From NCBI GenBank assembly GCA_902593165.1, contig CACJHI010000002.1, positions 48,842-112,841 on the forward strand: a stretch of 64,000 bases of DNA. The letters are read 5' to 3'. The notes beneath the pieces were generated by a model that was not told where the DNA came from, searched no databases, and saw only the letters and a list, made by a program, of their open reading frames with translations. Positions within the stretch are counted from its first letter, which is position 1. Each line of letters starts with the position of its first letter. Below are positions 28,839-39,522 of the stretch, one piece after another. The translations under genes were made by a program, and so were the position numbers. The stretch comes from an uncultured Bacteroidota bacterium (lineage in GTDB: Bacteria > Bacteroidota > Bacteroidia > Flavobacteriales > Flavobacteriaceae).

Positions 28839-28890
28839 TTTACAATTGTAAAATTATAAATGTATAAATACTGTAAATCAGTAATTTACA
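28839..28890. promoter_or_regulatory. Paired palindromes upstream of the XRE regulator (candidate operators)
   Basis: TTTACAATTGTAAA (28839-28852) is a perfect 14-base palindrome. TGTAAAT (28872-28878) and ATTTACA (28884-28890) form a second inverted repeat with a 5-base spacer. Both are built from the same TTTACA/TGTAAA half-site in opposite arrangements. They sit 20-72 bases before the XRE regulator's ATG, where autoregulatory operators are expected. The link to that regulator is inference. Confidence 0.5.
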
Positions 28891-28910
28891 TGAGTTATTA
28901 AAACTAAAAG

Positions 28911-29276
28911 ATGAATAAAGAAACAGTATTAGATAGAATAAAAAAAATTATTGAAGATAATGATTTGACAAACTCAGAATTTGCTGAAAAAATTGGAGTT
29001 CCTAAATCATCTATATCTCACCTACTCTCAAAAAGAAACAAACCTAGTCTAGATATAATAACCAAGATTTCTGAAAAATTTGATGAGATTTCATCAGATT
29101 ATTTAATTTTTGGAAACACTTTATCAAAAAAAGATCAAATTAAGCCCTCTGAGGACCTTTTCTCTTCATTTGTTGAAGATAACAGTAAAGATTCTGTTAA
29201 AGTATCTAATAATAAGGTTAAATCAATCATTATTATCTACGAAAACAATAAATTTGAGCAAATTGATAAACTTTAG
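28911..29276 (+). CDS. XRE-family helix-turn-helix regulator
   Basis: The 121-residue protein has an N-terminal HTH_3 domain (about 7-65): LTNSEFAEKIGVPKSSISHLLSKRNKPS. A polar linker and a short beta-like tail (SIIIIYENNKFEQI) follow; the tail could mediate dimerisation. Nearby palindromes suggest it controls its own promoter. The stop is directly followed by the ATG of a small lipoprotein gene, so the two are probably cotranscribed. No toxin or phage gene lies beside it, which argues against a simple antitoxin role. Confidence 0.85.
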   Translation: MNKETVLDRIKKIIEDNDLTNSEFAEKIGVPKSSISHLLSKRNKPSLDIITKISEKFDEISSDYLIFGNTLSKKDQIKPSEDLFSSFVEDNSKDSVKVSNNKVKSIIIIYENNKFEQIDKL

Positions 29277-29651
29277 ATGAAAAAAATATTAATTCTTGCT
29301 TTTCTGTTTATATCATGCTATAACGTTGAAAGAAATTGTGTTGATTTCAAAACGGGTGTATTTGAGTTTTCAACTGAAGTTAATGATTCCCTTGTTACCT
29401 CAACTTTTACTAGAACCAATGAATTTGAAATCGAGTTATTTAATGGAATTAAGGATTCATCAAACATTAAGTGGGTTAATAATTGTGAGTTTTTATTAAC
29501 TAAATTAAACCCTAGAACCAATCAAGAAAGACGCCCCGTCAGAATAAAGATATTAAGAACTTATGGGGATAAATATGATTTTGAATTTTCTCAAGTTAGT
29601 GATCCACAAAAGATAAGTAGAGGTACTGTTAAAAGAATTTCAAATCTTTAG
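29277..29651 (+). CDS. Small lipoprotein of unknown function next to parC
   Basis: The 124-residue protein has a short lipoprotein signal (ILAFLFISC, Cys14). The mature part has two more cysteines (RNCVDFKTG and NNCEFLLTKLNP) that could form a disulfide. Similar proteins next to parC in Flavobacteriia are sometimes labelled DNA topoisomerase IV, apparently by neighbourhood rather than homology; I recall this and have not checked it. It is abutting with the XRE gene, and the convergent parC ends 10 bases away. Confidence 0.7.
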   Translation: MKKILILAFLFISCYNVERNCVDFKTGVFEFSTEVNDSLVTSTFTRTNEFEIELFNGIKDSSNIKWVNNCEFLLTKLNPRTNQERRPVRIKILRTYGDKYDFEFSQVSDPQKISRGTVKRISNL

Positions 29652-29661
29652 AGTATTCAAT

Positions 29662-31737
29662 CTAAAAGTTGAGCATAGTTTGGCTTTCATCATTTTTGTT
29701 GGATACCTGTTGTTCATCTTTAACCTCAATGTTTTCAACTTCATTATCTTTTTTTGAAATAGAGGCTCTTGACTTATATGAAACCTTTCTTATAGAATCT
29801 TTAGTCACAATATTTCCTTTTGAGTCCCTACCCTTTATAATTAAATCACCAAAATCCTGTTCAAATTTATCCTTTCTTAGGGATGGTTTTTTTCTCAAAT
29901 AAACTGTTACTAGATCAGCTTCATCTACTGTATTTACACTAAAGTAGAGGATTTTGGATAAGTCTTTTCCTTGAGTTAAAACATAATCTTTATCTCTTAT
30001 GACACCAGAGACTTTAAATCTTTTCATAAAAGATGTTCCATTCTTTCCATCTCTGTATATTAGATTGTAAATTTTATTTTTACTTTCTGCATTAAATAAT
30101 GATATATGCTTAATATTCTTTCCTACGAATACCTTTGAATCAACCTTAATTACTTTCATTATTCCTTCTTCAGTAAAAATAATTATATCGTCTAGATCAG
30201 AACACTCACAAACCAATTCATCTTTTTTCATTGAAGTACCAACAAATCCCTCTTCTCTATTTACATATAGCTTTTGATTCTTAATTGATATTTTCTTTTT
30301 ATCTAAATCATCAAACTCCTCAATAAGAGTCTTTCTCTTTTTGTCTTTGCCATAATGCTTTTTTAAATGAGTGAAATATTGAATTGTGTATTCAACTAAG
30401 TGTTTAAGATTGTTTTTCACCTCTTCTATATTAGCTTCTATACTAGCTAATTTTTCTTTTACCTTATCAAGGTCAAACTTTGATATCTTCCTTATCGGAA
30501 TTTCAGTAAGTTTCTTGATATCATCAATCGTAATATCTCTCTTTAATCTATTTTTGAATGGTTCAAGTCCGTCCTCAATTGTTGAAATAACATCTTCCCA
30601 TGTAGTCTTCTCCTCAATATCTCTATAGATTCTGTTTTCAATAAATATTCTTTCAAGTGAAATACTATGCCATTGATTTTCAAGTTCAGAAAGTTGAATA
30701 TCTAATTCTTTTTTTAATAAATCTTTTGTATTATCAGCAGAAATTTTGAGTATTTCTCTTACGCCTAAAAACTGTGGTTTATTCTGTGAAATTATACAGC
30801 ATAATGGTGATATAGAAACTTCACATTGTGTGAATGCATATAATGAATCTATGCTCTTCTGAATTGAGGATCCAGAAGGTAGATATACAAGAACTTCCAC
30901 TTCGGAGGAAGTATTATCTTCAATTTTTTTAATTTTTAATTTTCCTTTCTCAGAGGCTTTAATGATAGATTCAATTAAAGAAGCTGTTGTTGCCCCATAT
31001 GGAATCTCTTTGATTATAATTACATTCTTTTCATATTTCTCAACTTTAGCTCTTACCTTGATTCTTCCACCTCTATTTCCATCATTATAATTCTTAATAT
31101 CAATACTACCTCCAGTTTGGAAATCCGGATAAAGCTTAAAACTTCTTCCCTTAAGATATTTTATGCTCCCATCAATTAGCTCATTAAAATTATGAGGTAA
31201 AATTTTAGTTGATAATCCAACCGCTATCCCCTCTGCTCCTTGAGCTAATAATAATGGGAATTTAACAGGAAGATGAATAGGTTCTTTTTTACGTCCATCA
31301 TAAGAAAGCTGCCAATTGGTAGTCTTTGGATTAAATACAACCTCTAGTGCAAATTTTGATAATCTTGCTTCGATATATCTTGATGCAGCAGCTTTATCCC
31401 CAGTATATATATTCCCCCAGTTACCTTGCATATCAATTAATAGCTCTTTTTGACCTATTTGTACCATAGCATCAGATATACTTGCATCTCCATGGGGATG
31501 ATATTGCATTGTATGACCTACTACATTAGCTACTTTATTATACCTACCATCTTCTAGGTCAAACATTGAATGTAAAATTCTTCTCTGCACTGGCTTTAAA
31601 CCATCCATTAAATCCGGTACTGCCCTTTCAAGAATTACGTATGAGGCATAGTCTAGAAACCACTCTTTATACATTCCTCCAACTCTAGTAAGAGTATTGG
31701 GGTGCTCAGAATCTATATTTTCATCATTTTCAATCAT
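29662..31737 (-). CDS. parC: DNA topoisomerase IV subunit A
   Basis: This is the breakage-reunion subunit of a type IIA topoisomerase that decatenates chromosomes. The 691 residues have an N-terminal winged helix with [10 protein letters not shown], the catalytic Tyr in ASRYIEARL (about residue 118), a tower domain, a coiled coil (about 415-450), and a short C-terminal region. The protein is shorter than my recollection of flavobacterial ParC and ends in a charged tail with QTMLNF. It overlaps parE by 8 bases, forming an operon. Confidence 0.93.
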   Translation of the reverse strand: MIENDENIDSEHPNTLTRVGGMYKEWFLDYASYVILERAVPDLMDGLKPVQRRILHSMFDLEDGRYNKVANVVGHTMQYHPHGDASISDAMVQIGQKELLIDMQGNWGNIYTGDKAAASRYIEARLSKFALEVVFNPKTTNWQLSYDGRKKEPIHLPVKFPLLLAQGAEGIAVGLSTKILPHNFNELIDGSIKYLKGRSFKLYPDFQTGGSIDIKNYNDGNRGGRIKVRAKVEKYEKNVIIIKEIPYGATTASLIESIIKASEKGKLKIKKIEDNTSSEVEVLVYLPSGSSIQKSIDSLYAFTQCEVSISPLCCIISQNKPQFLGVREILKISADNTKDLLKKELDIQLSELENQWHSISLERIFIENRIYRDIEEKTTWEDVISTIEDGLEPFKNRLKRDITIDDIKKLTEIPIRKISKFDLDKVKEKLASIEANIEEVKNNLKHLVEYTIQYFTHLKKHYGKDKKRKTLIEEFDDLDKKKISIKNQKLYVNREEGFVGTSMKKDELVCECSDLDDIIIFTEEGIMKVIKVDSKVFVGKNIKHISLFNAESKNKIYNLIYRDGKNGTSFMKRFKVSGVIRDKDYVLTQGKDLSKILYFSVNTVDEADLVTVYLRKKPSLRKDKFEQDFGDLIIKGRDSKGNIVTKDSIRKVSYKSRASISKKDNEVENIEVKDEQQVSNKNDESQTMLNF

Positions 31738-33592
31738 TTAGATTTTCATTTATGAGATCTAGTTCAACTTTAAGATTATCTATTATAAATTGCTGTCTAT
31801 CAGGAGTATTCTTACCCATGTAGAATGTCAGTAATTCCTCTACTGTTGTAGATTTATCTATAATTACTGGGTCTAGTTTAATATCGTCACCTATAAAATT
31901 TTTAAACTCATTAGGAGAGATTTCCCCTAAACCTTTAAATCTAGTAATTTCAAATTTACCCTTGGAGCTATTAATTATATTATTTTTTTCTGCCTCGCTA
32001 TAACAATAATGAGTTTTCTCCTTATTTCTAACTCTAAAAATTGGAGTCTGCAAAATATATAAGTGTCCGTTTTTTATCAACTCAGGATAAAATTGTAGAA
32101 AAAAGGTTATGATAAGAAGTCTAATATGCATACCATCAACATCAGCATCAGTTGCTATAACAATATTATTATATCTCAAATCTTCCATGCTATTTTCAAT
32201 ATTAAGTGCAGCTTGAAGTAGATTAAATTCTTCATTTTCATAAACTATTTTCTTAGTCATTCCGAATGAATTTAAAGGTTTTCCTCTTAGACTAAAGACA
32301 GCTTGTGTGTTAACGTCTCTTGACTTTGTTATAGAACCACTTGCAGAATCTCCCTCTGTAATAAAAATTGTAGAATCTAATCTTTTATCTTTTTTTAATT
32401 CATTTAAGTGTACCCTACAGTCTCTCAGCTTTTTATTGTGAAGGCTTGCTTTTTTTGCTCTTTCTCTAGCTAATTTTCTAATTCCAGATAATTCCTTTCT
32501 TTCTTTTTCAGCCTGTATAATTTTATTTTGAATTGATTTAGCAACTTCGGGATTCTTATGCAAATAATTATCAAGTTCTTTTTTTATAAAGTCATTAATA
32601 AATACCCTGACGGATTTTAACCCTTTACCCATTTCTGTTGAACCTAATTTGGTTTTTGTTTGAGATTCAAAAACAGGCTCCATAACTTTAATACTAATTG
32701 CTGAAATAATTGACTTTCTTATATCAGATGTTTCATAATTTTTGCCAAAAAATTCTCTGATTGTTTTAACAAAGGCCTCTCTAAATGCTGATTGATGCGT
32801 ACCTCCTTGTACAGTATATTGACCATTAACAAAAGAATAATACTCTTCACTGTATTGAGTTCTAGAGTGAGTTATTGCCAATTCAATGTCATATCCTTTA
32901 AGATGAATAATCGGATAGAGGAAGTCCTGGACATTGGATTGATCTTCAATTAAATCTTTTAGGCCAAATTCAGATTTAAACTTGTTACCATTTAATTTAA
33001 TTGTTAAACCTGGATTAAGATAGACATAGAACTTAATCATTTTTTCAACATATTCAATTCTATACCTGTAATTTTTAAAAATAGATTGATCAGGTGTGAA
33101 CTCTACATATGTTCCATTTTTATCTTCAGTATTGTCAAGCTTTTCATCAGAAAGTACTCCAAGCTTAAATTCAGCTGATTTTGTTTTTCCATCTCTAGTA
33201 GATGCTACAATAAAATTAGATGACAATGCATTGACTGCTTTAGTTCCAACCCCATTTAGTCCAACAGACTTTTTAAAAGCTCTTGTGTCGTATTTACCAC
33301 CAGTGTTCATCTTAGACACTACATCTACAACCTTTCCAATTGGTATTCCCCTTCCAAAATCTCTTACAGAAACGAAATCATCATTTATAACAATATCTAT
33401 AATCTTTCCCTCCCCCATTACAAACTCATCTATACAGTTATCAATTACCTCCTTAAGCAGAACATAAATTCCATCATCTGGAGATGAACCATCTCCTGAT
33501 TTACCGATATACATACCAGGCCTTAATCTAATATGTTCTCTCCAATCAAGAGACTTAATATTTTCTTCGGTATAATTAGATGTATTTGCCAT
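31730..33592 (-). CDS. parE: DNA topoisomerase IV subunit B
   Basis: This is the ATPase subunit of topoisomerase IV. The 620 residues carry the GHKL ATP site ([29 protein letters not shown]), a transducer domain, and a TOPRIM domain with [16 protein letters not shown] and the metal-binding DADVDGMHI. The lack of the extra C-terminal insert and pairing with parC favour ParE over GyrB, though the two are close relatives. It lies 13 bases downstream of ychF on the same strand. Confidence 0.92.
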   Translation of the reverse strand: MANTSNYTEENIKSLDWREHIRLRPGMYIGKSGDGSSPDDGIYVLLKEVIDNCIDEFVMGEGKIIDIVINDDFVSVRDFGRGIPIGKVVDVVSKMNTGGKYDTRAFKKSVGLNGVGTKAVNALSSNFIVASTRDGKTKSAEFKLGVLSDEKLDNTEDKNGTYVEFTPDQSIFKNYRYRIEYVEKMIKFYVYLNPGLTIKLNGNKFKSEFGLKDLIEDQSNVQDFLYPIIHLKGYDIELAITHSRTQYSEEYYSFVNGQYTVQGGTHQSAFREAFVKTIREFFGKNYETSDIRKSIISAISIKVMEPVFESQTKTKLGSTEMGKGLKSVRVFINDFIKKELDNYLHKNPEVAKSIQNKIIQAEKERKELSGIRKLARERAKKASLHNKKLRDCRVHLNELKKDKRLDSTIFITEGDSASGSITKSRDVNTQAVFSLRGKPLNSFGMTKKIVYENEEFNLLQAALNIENSMEDLRYNNIVIATDADVDGMHIRLLIITFFLQFYPELIKNGHLYILQTPIFRVRNKEKTHYCYSEAEKNNIINSSKGKFEITRFKGLGEISPNEFKNFIGDDIKLDPVIIDKSTTVEELLTFYMGKNTPDRQQFIIDNLKVELDLINENLND

Positions 33593-33605
33593 TTTTATAA
33601 ATATA

Positions 33606-34697
33606 CTAAATGTTAAATCTAAAGTGCATTATATCTCCATCAGAGACAACATAATCTTTTCCTTCGAGTCTCATTTTACCTGCTTCTTTTACTTTTATTT
33701 CAGATCCATACTCAATATAATCTTTATAACTAATTACTTCTGCGCAGATAAAACCTTTTTGAAAATCAGTGTGAATTTGTCCAGCTGCATCATAAGCTGA
33801 ATCACCAATTTTTATTGTCCACCCCCTAACTTCCTTTTCTCCTGCAGTGAAATAGCTATGTAAGTTTAAAAGCTTGTATGAAGCTCTAATCAATTTATTT
33901 GAGCCTGATTCTTCAAGACCTAAATCATCAAGGAATATTTTCTTTTCTTCTAAAGAATCTAATTCATTTATCTCAGATTCAATTTTAGCAGAAATAATTA
34001 TAACTTCAGAGTCTTTACTTTCAACTTCACCTCTAACATCTTCAACATAAGAATTACCACTTATAATGTCATCTTCTCCAACGTTACATACATAGAGTAT
34101 AGGCTTAAATGATATTAATTCTAAGGGTTTAATAAAATCCTCAAATTGATCATCCGTGAAGTCAACTCTATTTACATTCATGTTTTCAAGCTGATGTAAA
34201 ACTTTTTCAAGAATCTCAATTTCTTTTTTAGATTCATTACTACCAGATCTTAGAGTTTTTTTAATCTTATCGAGTCTTTTCTCAATGATCTCAATATCCT
34301 TAAGTACTAGCTCATACTCAACCACTTCCTTATCAGATAATGGATTAATCTTACCATCTACATGAACAATGTTTGGATCATCAAAACATCTTAAAACATG
34401 AATAATAGCGTCAGTTTCTCTAATATTAGATAAGAATTTATTACCCAAACCTTCTCCTTTACTAGCACCTTTAACAAGACCAGCTATATCAACAATTTTA
34501 ACTGTAGTTGGAATTAATTTATCTGGATTAATAATAGAATTTAACTTATCAAGTCTCAAGTCAGGAACATTAACTATACTTACATTAGGGTCTATTGTAC
34601 AGAAAGGATAGTTTTCACTCTGAGCTTTACTCTGAGAAAGACAATTAAAAAGAGTTGATTTACCTACATTTGGCAATCCTACGATACCTACTTTCAT
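33606..34697 (-). CDS. ychF: Redox-regulated ATPase YchF (OLA1 family)
   Basis: This P-loop NTPase of the OBG family binds ATP in preference to GTP and associates with ribosomes. The 363 residues include [12 protein letters not shown] (G1), [19 protein letters not shown] (G3 region), and a C-terminal TGS-like domain with [26 protein letters not shown] and the final [10 protein letters not shown]. It starts 3 bases after the ferredoxin gene, so the two are probably cotranscribed. Confidence 0.96.
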   Translation of the reverse strand: MKVGIVGLPNVGKSTLFNCLSQSKAQSENYPFCTIDPNVSIVNVPDLRLDKLNSIINPDKLIPTTVKIVDIAGLVKGASKGEGLGNKFLSNIRETDAIIHVLRCFDDPNIVHVDGKINPLSDKEVVEYELVLKDIEIIEKRLDKIKKTLRSGSNESKKEIEILEKVLHQLENMNVNRVDFTDDQFEDFIKPLELISFKPILYVCNVGEDDIISGNSYVEDVRGEVESKDSEVIIISAKIESEINELDSLEEKKIFLDDLGLEESGSNKLIRASYKLLNLHSYFTAGEKEVRGWTIKIGDSAYDAAGQIHTDFQKGFICAEVISYKDYIEYGSEIKVKEAGKMRLEGKDYVVSDGDIMHFRFNI

Positions 34698-34700
34698 TTA

Positions 34701-35048
34701 TTAATCATGCATAAATTTTTGCTTTGACAAAAGCTCATTTTCTGTCTCAACATTATCATCATCAGGAACACAACAATCAACTGGGCATACTGCTGCACAT
34801 TGAGGCTCCTCATGAAACCCCATACACTCAGTACACTTATCAGGCACTATAAAAAAGAATTCATCAGAAATAGGTTTGTTGTCTATGTCAGAATTTACTT
34901 TATTACCATTTGGTAAAACAACATCTCCCTTTAGATTTGTTCCCTTGCTGTAATTCCATTTCTCTTGACCTTCGTATATAGCATTATTTGGACACTCTGG
35001 TTCACAAGCACCACAATTAATACATTCGTCTGTTATGATTATTGCCAT
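34701..35048 (-). CDS. 2[4Fe-4S] ferredoxin
   Basis: The 115-residue protein binds two [4Fe-4S] clusters: [12 protein letters not shown] near the N-terminus and [22 protein letters not shown] in the second half. The longer spacing in the second motif is that of the Alvin-type ferredoxins. It would serve as a low-potential electron carrier in the cytoplasm. An insert of about 35 residues lies between the motifs. It leads the ychF operon and is divergent from serC across about 110 bases. Confidence 0.93.
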   Translation of the reverse strand: MAIIITDECINCGACEPECPNNAIYEGQEKWNYSKGTNLKGDVVLPNGNKVNSDIDNKPISDEFFFIVPDKCTECMGFHEEPQCAAVCPVDCCVPDDDNVETENELLSKQKFMHD

Positions 35049-35161
35049 AATAATTTGAGCAAAAATAATATGTATTGTTTAATCTTTGTTAACAATTTTT
35101 ACATATTTTAAAAATACAGTTACTAATTATTGATTGTAAGTTTAGATATTTGCAGATATTT

Positions 35162-36229
35162 ATGAACAATAAAGTACATAATTTCAGTGCTGGCCCCTCT
35201 ATTCTTCCAGAAAAAGTTTTCGAACAAGCATCTTCTTCAATTAATAATTTTAATGGTAAGGGATTATCGATATTAGAGATTTCTCATAGAAGTAAGGATT
35301 TTATTGATGTTCTCGAAGAAGCTAGATCATTAGCTATTGAAATTGCAGGTCTAGATAAAAATGAATATTCTTGTTTATTCCTTCAAGGGGGAGCTAGTAT
35401 GCAGTTTTTGATGACTGCATATAATTTTCTCAATGAAAATGCTGGCTACATAAATACAGGAAGTTGGTCCACAAAAGCTATAAAAGAGGCTAAACTTTTT
35501 GGGAATGTTACTGAAATAGCAACATCCTCCGATAAAAATTTTAATTACATACCCAAGGAAATAGATATAAAGGATATATATGATTATGTTCATATAACAT
35601 CAAATAATACAATCTTTGGTACACAATTTCACTCATTTCCCAAGACAGACTGTCCTCTTATAGTTGATATGAGCTCTGATATTTTCTCTAGAAAAATTGA
35701 TTTTTCCCAGTTTGACTTAATTTATGCTGGTGCTCAAAAAAATCTTGGTCCAGCTGGAGCAACCATGGTTCTAATTAAAAATAGTTTGTTAGATAAAGTT
35801 GAAAGAGATGTTCCATCTATGTTGAGCTATAAGATTCATCTTGATAAAGACAGTTCATTTAATACTCCACCAGTATTTCCAATTTATTGTATCCTTTTGA
35901 ACCTAAGATTAATTAAGGATGAAGGACTAGACAATATAAGCAAGAGAAATAAAATTAAAGCTGAACTAATTTATAATGAAATTGATAGAAATACTTGCTT
36001 CTCAGGTTTCTCTAAACTAGAGGATAGAAGCCAAATGAATGCAACATTTAATCTAAACGAAGGCTTTGATGGTGAAATATTTAATAGTCTATGTTTAAAA
36101 AACAATATATCAGGAATTAATGGACACAGATCAGTTGGAGGATATAGAGCGTCAATATACAACGCTCTTGATTATAACAGTGTAAAATTATTAACTGAAT
36201 GTATGCAGGAATTCGAATCAAATAATTAA
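35162..36229 (+). CDS. serC: Phosphoserine aminotransferase
   Basis: This PLP enzyme converts 3-phosphohydroxypyruvate to phosphoserine (and acts in pyridoxine synthesis in some bacteria). From ATG 35162 it has 355 residues, starting MNNKVHNFSAGPSILP; the track TTG at 35150 is less likely. The PLP lysine lies in YAGAQKNLGPAG, and SSDIFSR precedes it. It lies 2 bases before serA, forming a serine-biosynthesis unit. No serB is seen. Confidence 0.96.
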   Translation: MNNKVHNFSAGPSILPEKVFEQASSSINNFNGKGLSILEISHRSKDFIDVLEEARSLAIEIAGLDKNEYSCLFLQGGASMQFLMTAYNFLNENAGYINTGSWSTKAIKEAKLFGNVTEIATSSDKNFNYIPKEIDIKDIYDYVHITSNNTIFGTQFHSFPKTDCPLIVDMSSDIFSRKIDFSQFDLIYAGAQKNLGPAGATMVLIKNSLLDKVERDVPSMLSYKIHLDKDSSFNTPPVFPIYCILLNLRLIKDEGLDNISKRNKIKAELIYNEIDRNTCFSGFSKLEDRSQMNATFNLNEGFDGEIFNSLCLKNNISGINGHRSVGGYRASIYNALDYNSVKLLTECMQEFESNN

Positions 36230-36231
36230 TT

Positions 36232-37182
36232 ATGAAAATATTAGTAAATGATGGTATATCAGATTCTGGTAAAGAAAAATTAGAAGAGTATGGTTTTGAT
36301 GTTGACCTAACTAAAGTTTCACAAGAGCAATTAGTTAGTTATATAAATGAGAATGAGATCTCAACCATACTTGTAAGAAGTGCAACACAAGTTAGGGCAG
36401 ATATTATTGATAATTGCCCATCTATTAAAATAATAGGAAGAGGTGGTGTAGGTATGGATAATATTGATGTTGAATACGCTAAATCAAAAGGAATTAATGT
36501 TATCAATACACCTGCTGCTTCTTCAAAATCAGTTGCTGAATTAGTATTTTCTCATCTATTTGGATGTGTTAGATTTCTTCATGAATCAAATAGGTCGATG
36601 CCTTTGGAAGGAGATACTAAATTTAAAGAACTAAAAAAGTCATACGCTGGTGGAACTGAGTTATCTGGAAAAACAATAGGGATTATTGGATTTGGAAGAA
36701 TTGGACAGGAAGTTGCTAAAATTGCTATTGGGGTTGGAATGAAAGTGATATTTTATGATAAATTTAATGACCAAGCTAGTATTAAACTGGATTTCTTTGA
36801 CGGGCAAAACCTTTCTTTTAAATTAAAATCTTCAACTTTTGATGAACTATTAAATAATTCAGACTACATAACAGTTCATATTCCTGCATCTAAAGAATAT
36901 ATTATTGACTCTGACCAATTTGCTAAAATGAAAAATGGTGTAGGACTATTAAATCTCTCAAGGGGAGGTATAATAAACGAAGAAGAATTAATCAAAAATA
37001 TTGAGTCTGGAAAAATTTCTTTTGCAGGAATTGACACATTTGAAGGAGAGCCTAATCCTAGCATGAAAATATTAATGAATTCAAATGTTTCACTTACTCC
37101 TCATATAGGTGCTGCAACAGTTGAAGCACAAGATAGGATTGGTGTTGAATTAGCAGATAAAATTAACGATATACTAGGATGA
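36232..37182 (+). CDS. serA: D-3-phosphoglycerate dehydrogenase (short form)
   Basis: SerA starts serine synthesis by oxidising 3-phosphoglycerate. The 316 residues have the NAD-binding GIIGFGRIGQEVAK, the LLNLSRGGIINEEEL strand and the catalytic histidine in LTPHIGAATVEAQ. The C-terminal ACT domain of serine-inhibited forms is absent, so feedback control by serine through that domain is not expected. Its stop overlaps the next ATG. Confidence 0.93.
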   Translation: MKILVNDGISDSGKEKLEEYGFDVDLTKVSQEQLVSYINENEISTILVRSATQVRADIIDNCPSIKIIGRGGVGMDNIDVEYAKSKGINVINTPAASSKSVAELVFSHLFGCVRFLHESNRSMPLEGDTKFKELKKSYAGGTELSGKTIGIIGFGRIGQEVAKIAIGVGMKVIFYDKFNDQASIKLDFFDGQNLSFKLKSSTFDELLNNSDYITVHIPASKEYIIDSDQFAKMKNGVGLLNLSRGGIINEEELIKNIESGKISFAGIDTFEGEPNPSMKILMNSNVSLTPHIGAATVEAQDRIGVELADKINDILG

Positions 37183-37487
37183 TTAAAAAACTAAAAGAAA
37201 GATGGGGAATTAAATCCAACTTTCAAATAGTTATAATATTTATTGTATTTGGTATAACTGGCTCAGTTAGTGCATATTTTTCTGGACCATTAACCGAACT
37301 TATAATTGGAAGTAATAGTGAATTACACTGGTCAATTAAACTTCTGATTAGGATTCTAGTTTTAACTCCAATTTATCAAGTATTACTTTTATTTTTTGGA
37401 TATATTTTTTTTCAGTACAAGTTCTTCTTCAACTTTGTTAAAAAATTTCTGAGTTTTTTTGGATTTGGATTTTTATTCAGAAATTAA
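37179..37487 (+). CDS. Small membrane protein, DUF6787-like
   Basis: The 102-residue protein begins with KERWGIKSNFQI, followed by three probable membrane helices (VIIFIVFGITGSVSAYF, LLIRILVLTPIYQVLLLFFGYIF, and a shorter final one). I associate this with DUF6787 of Bacteroidota with moderate confidence. The function is unknown. The ATG overlaps the serA stop by 4 bases, and the 3' end overlaps convergent msrA by 15 bases. Confidence 0.65.
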   Translation: MIKKLKERWGIKSNFQIVIIFIVFGITGSVSAYFSGPLTELIIGSNSELHWSIKLLIRILVLTPIYQVLLLFFGYIFFQYKFFFNFVKKFLSFFGFGFLFRN

Positions 37488-38000
37488 GTTACTATAACTT
37501 AATTTTAATTTAGCTAATTTTGGATTTATAACTGCCTGACAATAAGCATTTTGTGGGTTCTTAGTAAAATAATCATGGTGATACTCCTCGGCTAAATAGA
37601 ATGGAACAATATTGTTAACTTCAGTAACAATCTTATCAGTAAAGATATTTTTAACTTCAAGATCTTTTATGAAATCCACAATCGTATTTCTTTCACGATG
37701 GCTACAGAATATTGCAGATCTATATTGAGTTCCAACATCTGCACCTTGCCTATTTATAGATGTTGGATCATGAGTAGAAAAAAATATTGAGAGTATTTGA
37801 GATAAATTTATATTATAATCATATTCAAGTTTAATAACCTCAACGTGATTTGTATACCCCTCACATACCTCTTCATAGGTAGGATTAGGGTTATCACCTC
37901 CCATATAACCAGGAGATATTGAAACAATTCCATTAACTTTCTTAAAGACTGATTCAGTGCACCAGAAACAACCACCGCCTAAATATATGACACTATTCAT
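37473..38000 (-). CDS. msrA: Peptide methionine (S)-S-oxide reductase
   Basis: MsrA repairs oxidised methionine in proteins. The 175 residues start MNSVIYLGGGCFWCTESVF, with the nucleophilic Cys in GCFWC, then GYMGGDNPNPTYEEVCEGYTNHVE and YHHDYF. No msrB domain is fused. The resolving residues near the C-terminus include CQAVINPK. It is divergent from the LolD-like ATPase gene across 38 bases. Confidence 0.96.
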   Translation of the reverse strand: MNSVIYLGGGCFWCTESVFKKVNGIVSISPGYMGGDNPNPTYEEVCEGYTNHVEVIKLEYDYNINLSQILSIFFSTHDPTSINRQGADVGTQYRSAIFCSHRERNTIVDFIKDLEVKNIFTDKIVTEVNNIVPFYLAEEYHHDYFTKNPQNAYCQAVINPKLAKLKLSYSNLISE

Positions 38001-38038
38001 TTTTAGAATTTAAACTAAAAGATTAATATTGTAAAAGT

Positions 38039-38704
38039 ATGGAAATCTTACTATCAGCTAAAAATATTTCAAAAACTTTTCAAGGCAGAAGAGTACTAGA
38101 TAATATTGATATTGAAATTAATAATGCTGAGATTGTTGCTATATCTGGACCTTCCGGTGCTGGTAAGACTACCTTACTTAATATCCTAAGTACTCTTGAT
38201 AAACCAGATGAAAGCAATAAGTCCTCATTAATTATTGATAACGAGGAAATATTTAGTTTGGGTAAAAATGGTTTAGCTAAACTTAGAAATCAAAAAATTG
38301 GTTTTGTCTTTCAGTTTCATGAGTTGATTCCTGAGTTAAATGTTTTAGAAAATGTATGTCTACCTGGTTGGATTAAAAAGGATAATGATGTTAAAAAAAA
38401 GGCTGAAGAACTATTAAAATACTTTGGCTTGGAGGACTTTACTAATAAAAAGCCATTAACTCTTTCAGGTGGTGAAAAACAAAGAGTTGCAATAGCTAGA
38501 TCTCTTATTAATAATCCTAAAATTATTTTTGCTGATGAACCAACTGGTAATTTAGATTCAAAAAACTCAAAAATCCTTTTTGACTTATTTTTTAAATTAA
38601 GAGATGATTATAATTGTTCTGTCGTTATTGTTACACATGATCAAAAAAATGCAAACATCTGTGATAGAAAGCTTTTGATTGTTGATGGAAAAATTAAAAA
38701 TTAA
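38039..38704 (+). CDS. ABC transporter ATP-binding protein, LolD/MacB-like
   Basis: The 221-residue ATPase has Walker A GPSGAGKTT, Q-loop VFQFHELIPELNVLENV, signature LSGGEKQR, and Walker B IIFADEPTGNLDS. This form is typical of lipoprotein-release (LolCDE) and MacB-type exporters. The permease gene is not adjacent, so the partner is encoded elsewhere. In a genome this rich in lipoproteins a LolD role is reasonable. The 3' end overlaps the next gene by 20 bases. Confidence 0.85.
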   Translation: MEILLSAKNISKTFQGRRVLDNIDIEINNAEIVAISGPSGAGKTTLLNILSTLDKPDESNKSSLIIDNEEIFSLGKNGLAKLRNQKIGFVFQFHELIPELNVLENVCLPGWIKKDNDVKKKAEELLKYFGLEDFTNKKPLTLSGGEKQRVAIARSLINNPKIIFADEPTGNLDSKNSKILFDLFFKLRDDYNCSVVIVTHDQKNANICDRKLLIVDGKIKN

Positions 38705-39464
38705 AATTCCTGATTTAAAAGAATTTTTAGATGAAAAAGCTTTTAAGTACGAGTCTCCATCATTTATTAAGGATGATCCCATATTAATTCCACACCAATT
38801 TACAGATAAAAGAGATATTGAAATCTCTGCTTTTATAACTTCAATTATTTCTTGGGGAAATAGAAAATCTATAATTAATAGTAGTAGAAATATTATGAGC
38901 TATATGGATCACTCACCATATGACTTTATAATGAACCACACCAAAGAAGATCTTACAAGTACAAATAAATCAATTCATAGAACTTTCAACATGATAGATT
39001 TAAATTACTTCATAATCTCTTTAAGAAATATATATATAAACTACGGAGGCATTGAAGATATAATCTCTGATAAAAAGAATGGTTTAAATCTCCAAGAGCG
39101 AATATCATCATTTAAAAAAATATTTTTTAGCCTTGAACATCCTCAGAGATCAAAGAAACATCTGCCCTCACCTATTGATGGATCTAGCGCAAAACGTTTT
39201 AATATGTTTTTAAGATGGATGGTTAGGAGCAACGAAAAAGGTGTTGACTTTGGTATATGGAAAAAAATAAGAACATCTGAGCTTTCACTTCCCCTTGATG
39301 TGCATACTGGCAGGATAGCTAGAGACTTAGGATTATTATCTAGGAATCAAAATGATTCAAGATCAGTAGAAGAAATTGATATAAAGCTACGTGAAATGGA
39401 CCAAGTTGATCCAGTTAAATATGACTATGCACTATTTGGTTTAGGTGTTTATGAAAAATTTTAA
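38685..39464 (+). CDS. TIGR02757 (DUF2400) family protein
   Basis: The protein has 259 residues from ATG 38685; the track start is an upstream TTG. The family segments are FITSIISWGNRKSIIN, the GSSAKRFNMFLRWMVR stretch, and LPLDVHTGRIARDLGLLSR. The last of these and the helical layout hint at a helix-hairpin-helix glycosylase-like fold, though no activity is known. It overlaps the 3' end of the LolD-like gene. Confidence 0.85.
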   Translation: MEKLKIKIPDLKEFLDEKAFKYESPSFIKDDPILIPHQFTDKRDIEISAFITSIISWGNRKSIINSSRNIMSYMDHSPYDFIMNHTKEDLTSTNKSIHRTFNMIDLNYFIISLRNIYINYGGIEDIISDKKNGLNLQERISSFKKIFFSLEHPQRSKKHLPSPIDGSSAKRFNMFLRWMVRSNEKGVDFGIWKKIRTSELSLPLDVHTGRIARDLGLLSRNQNDSRSVEEIDIKLREMDQVDPVKYDYALFGLGVYEKF

Positions 39465-39498
39465 TCAAATTATAAGATTAGAATTAAATAAGTTTGGT

Positions 39499-39506
39499 TA
39501 ATTTTG
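39499..39506 (+). promoter_or_regulatory. Possible -7 promoter element
   Basis: TAATTTTG matches the Bacteroidota TAnnTTTG -7 box 16 bases before the ATG of the dihydroorotase-like gene. No convincing -33 TTTG is seen at the expected distance. Confidence 0.3.
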
Positions 39507-39522
39507 TTAAATTCTTTTCTAG

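Noticed and set aside
30386-30628. 80-aa plus-strand ORF opposite parC, and similar antisense ORFs opposite mnmE (53125-53655) and aroC (9764-10066)
   Set aside because: These are shadows of well-supported genes; the sense frames carry all the conserved motifs.
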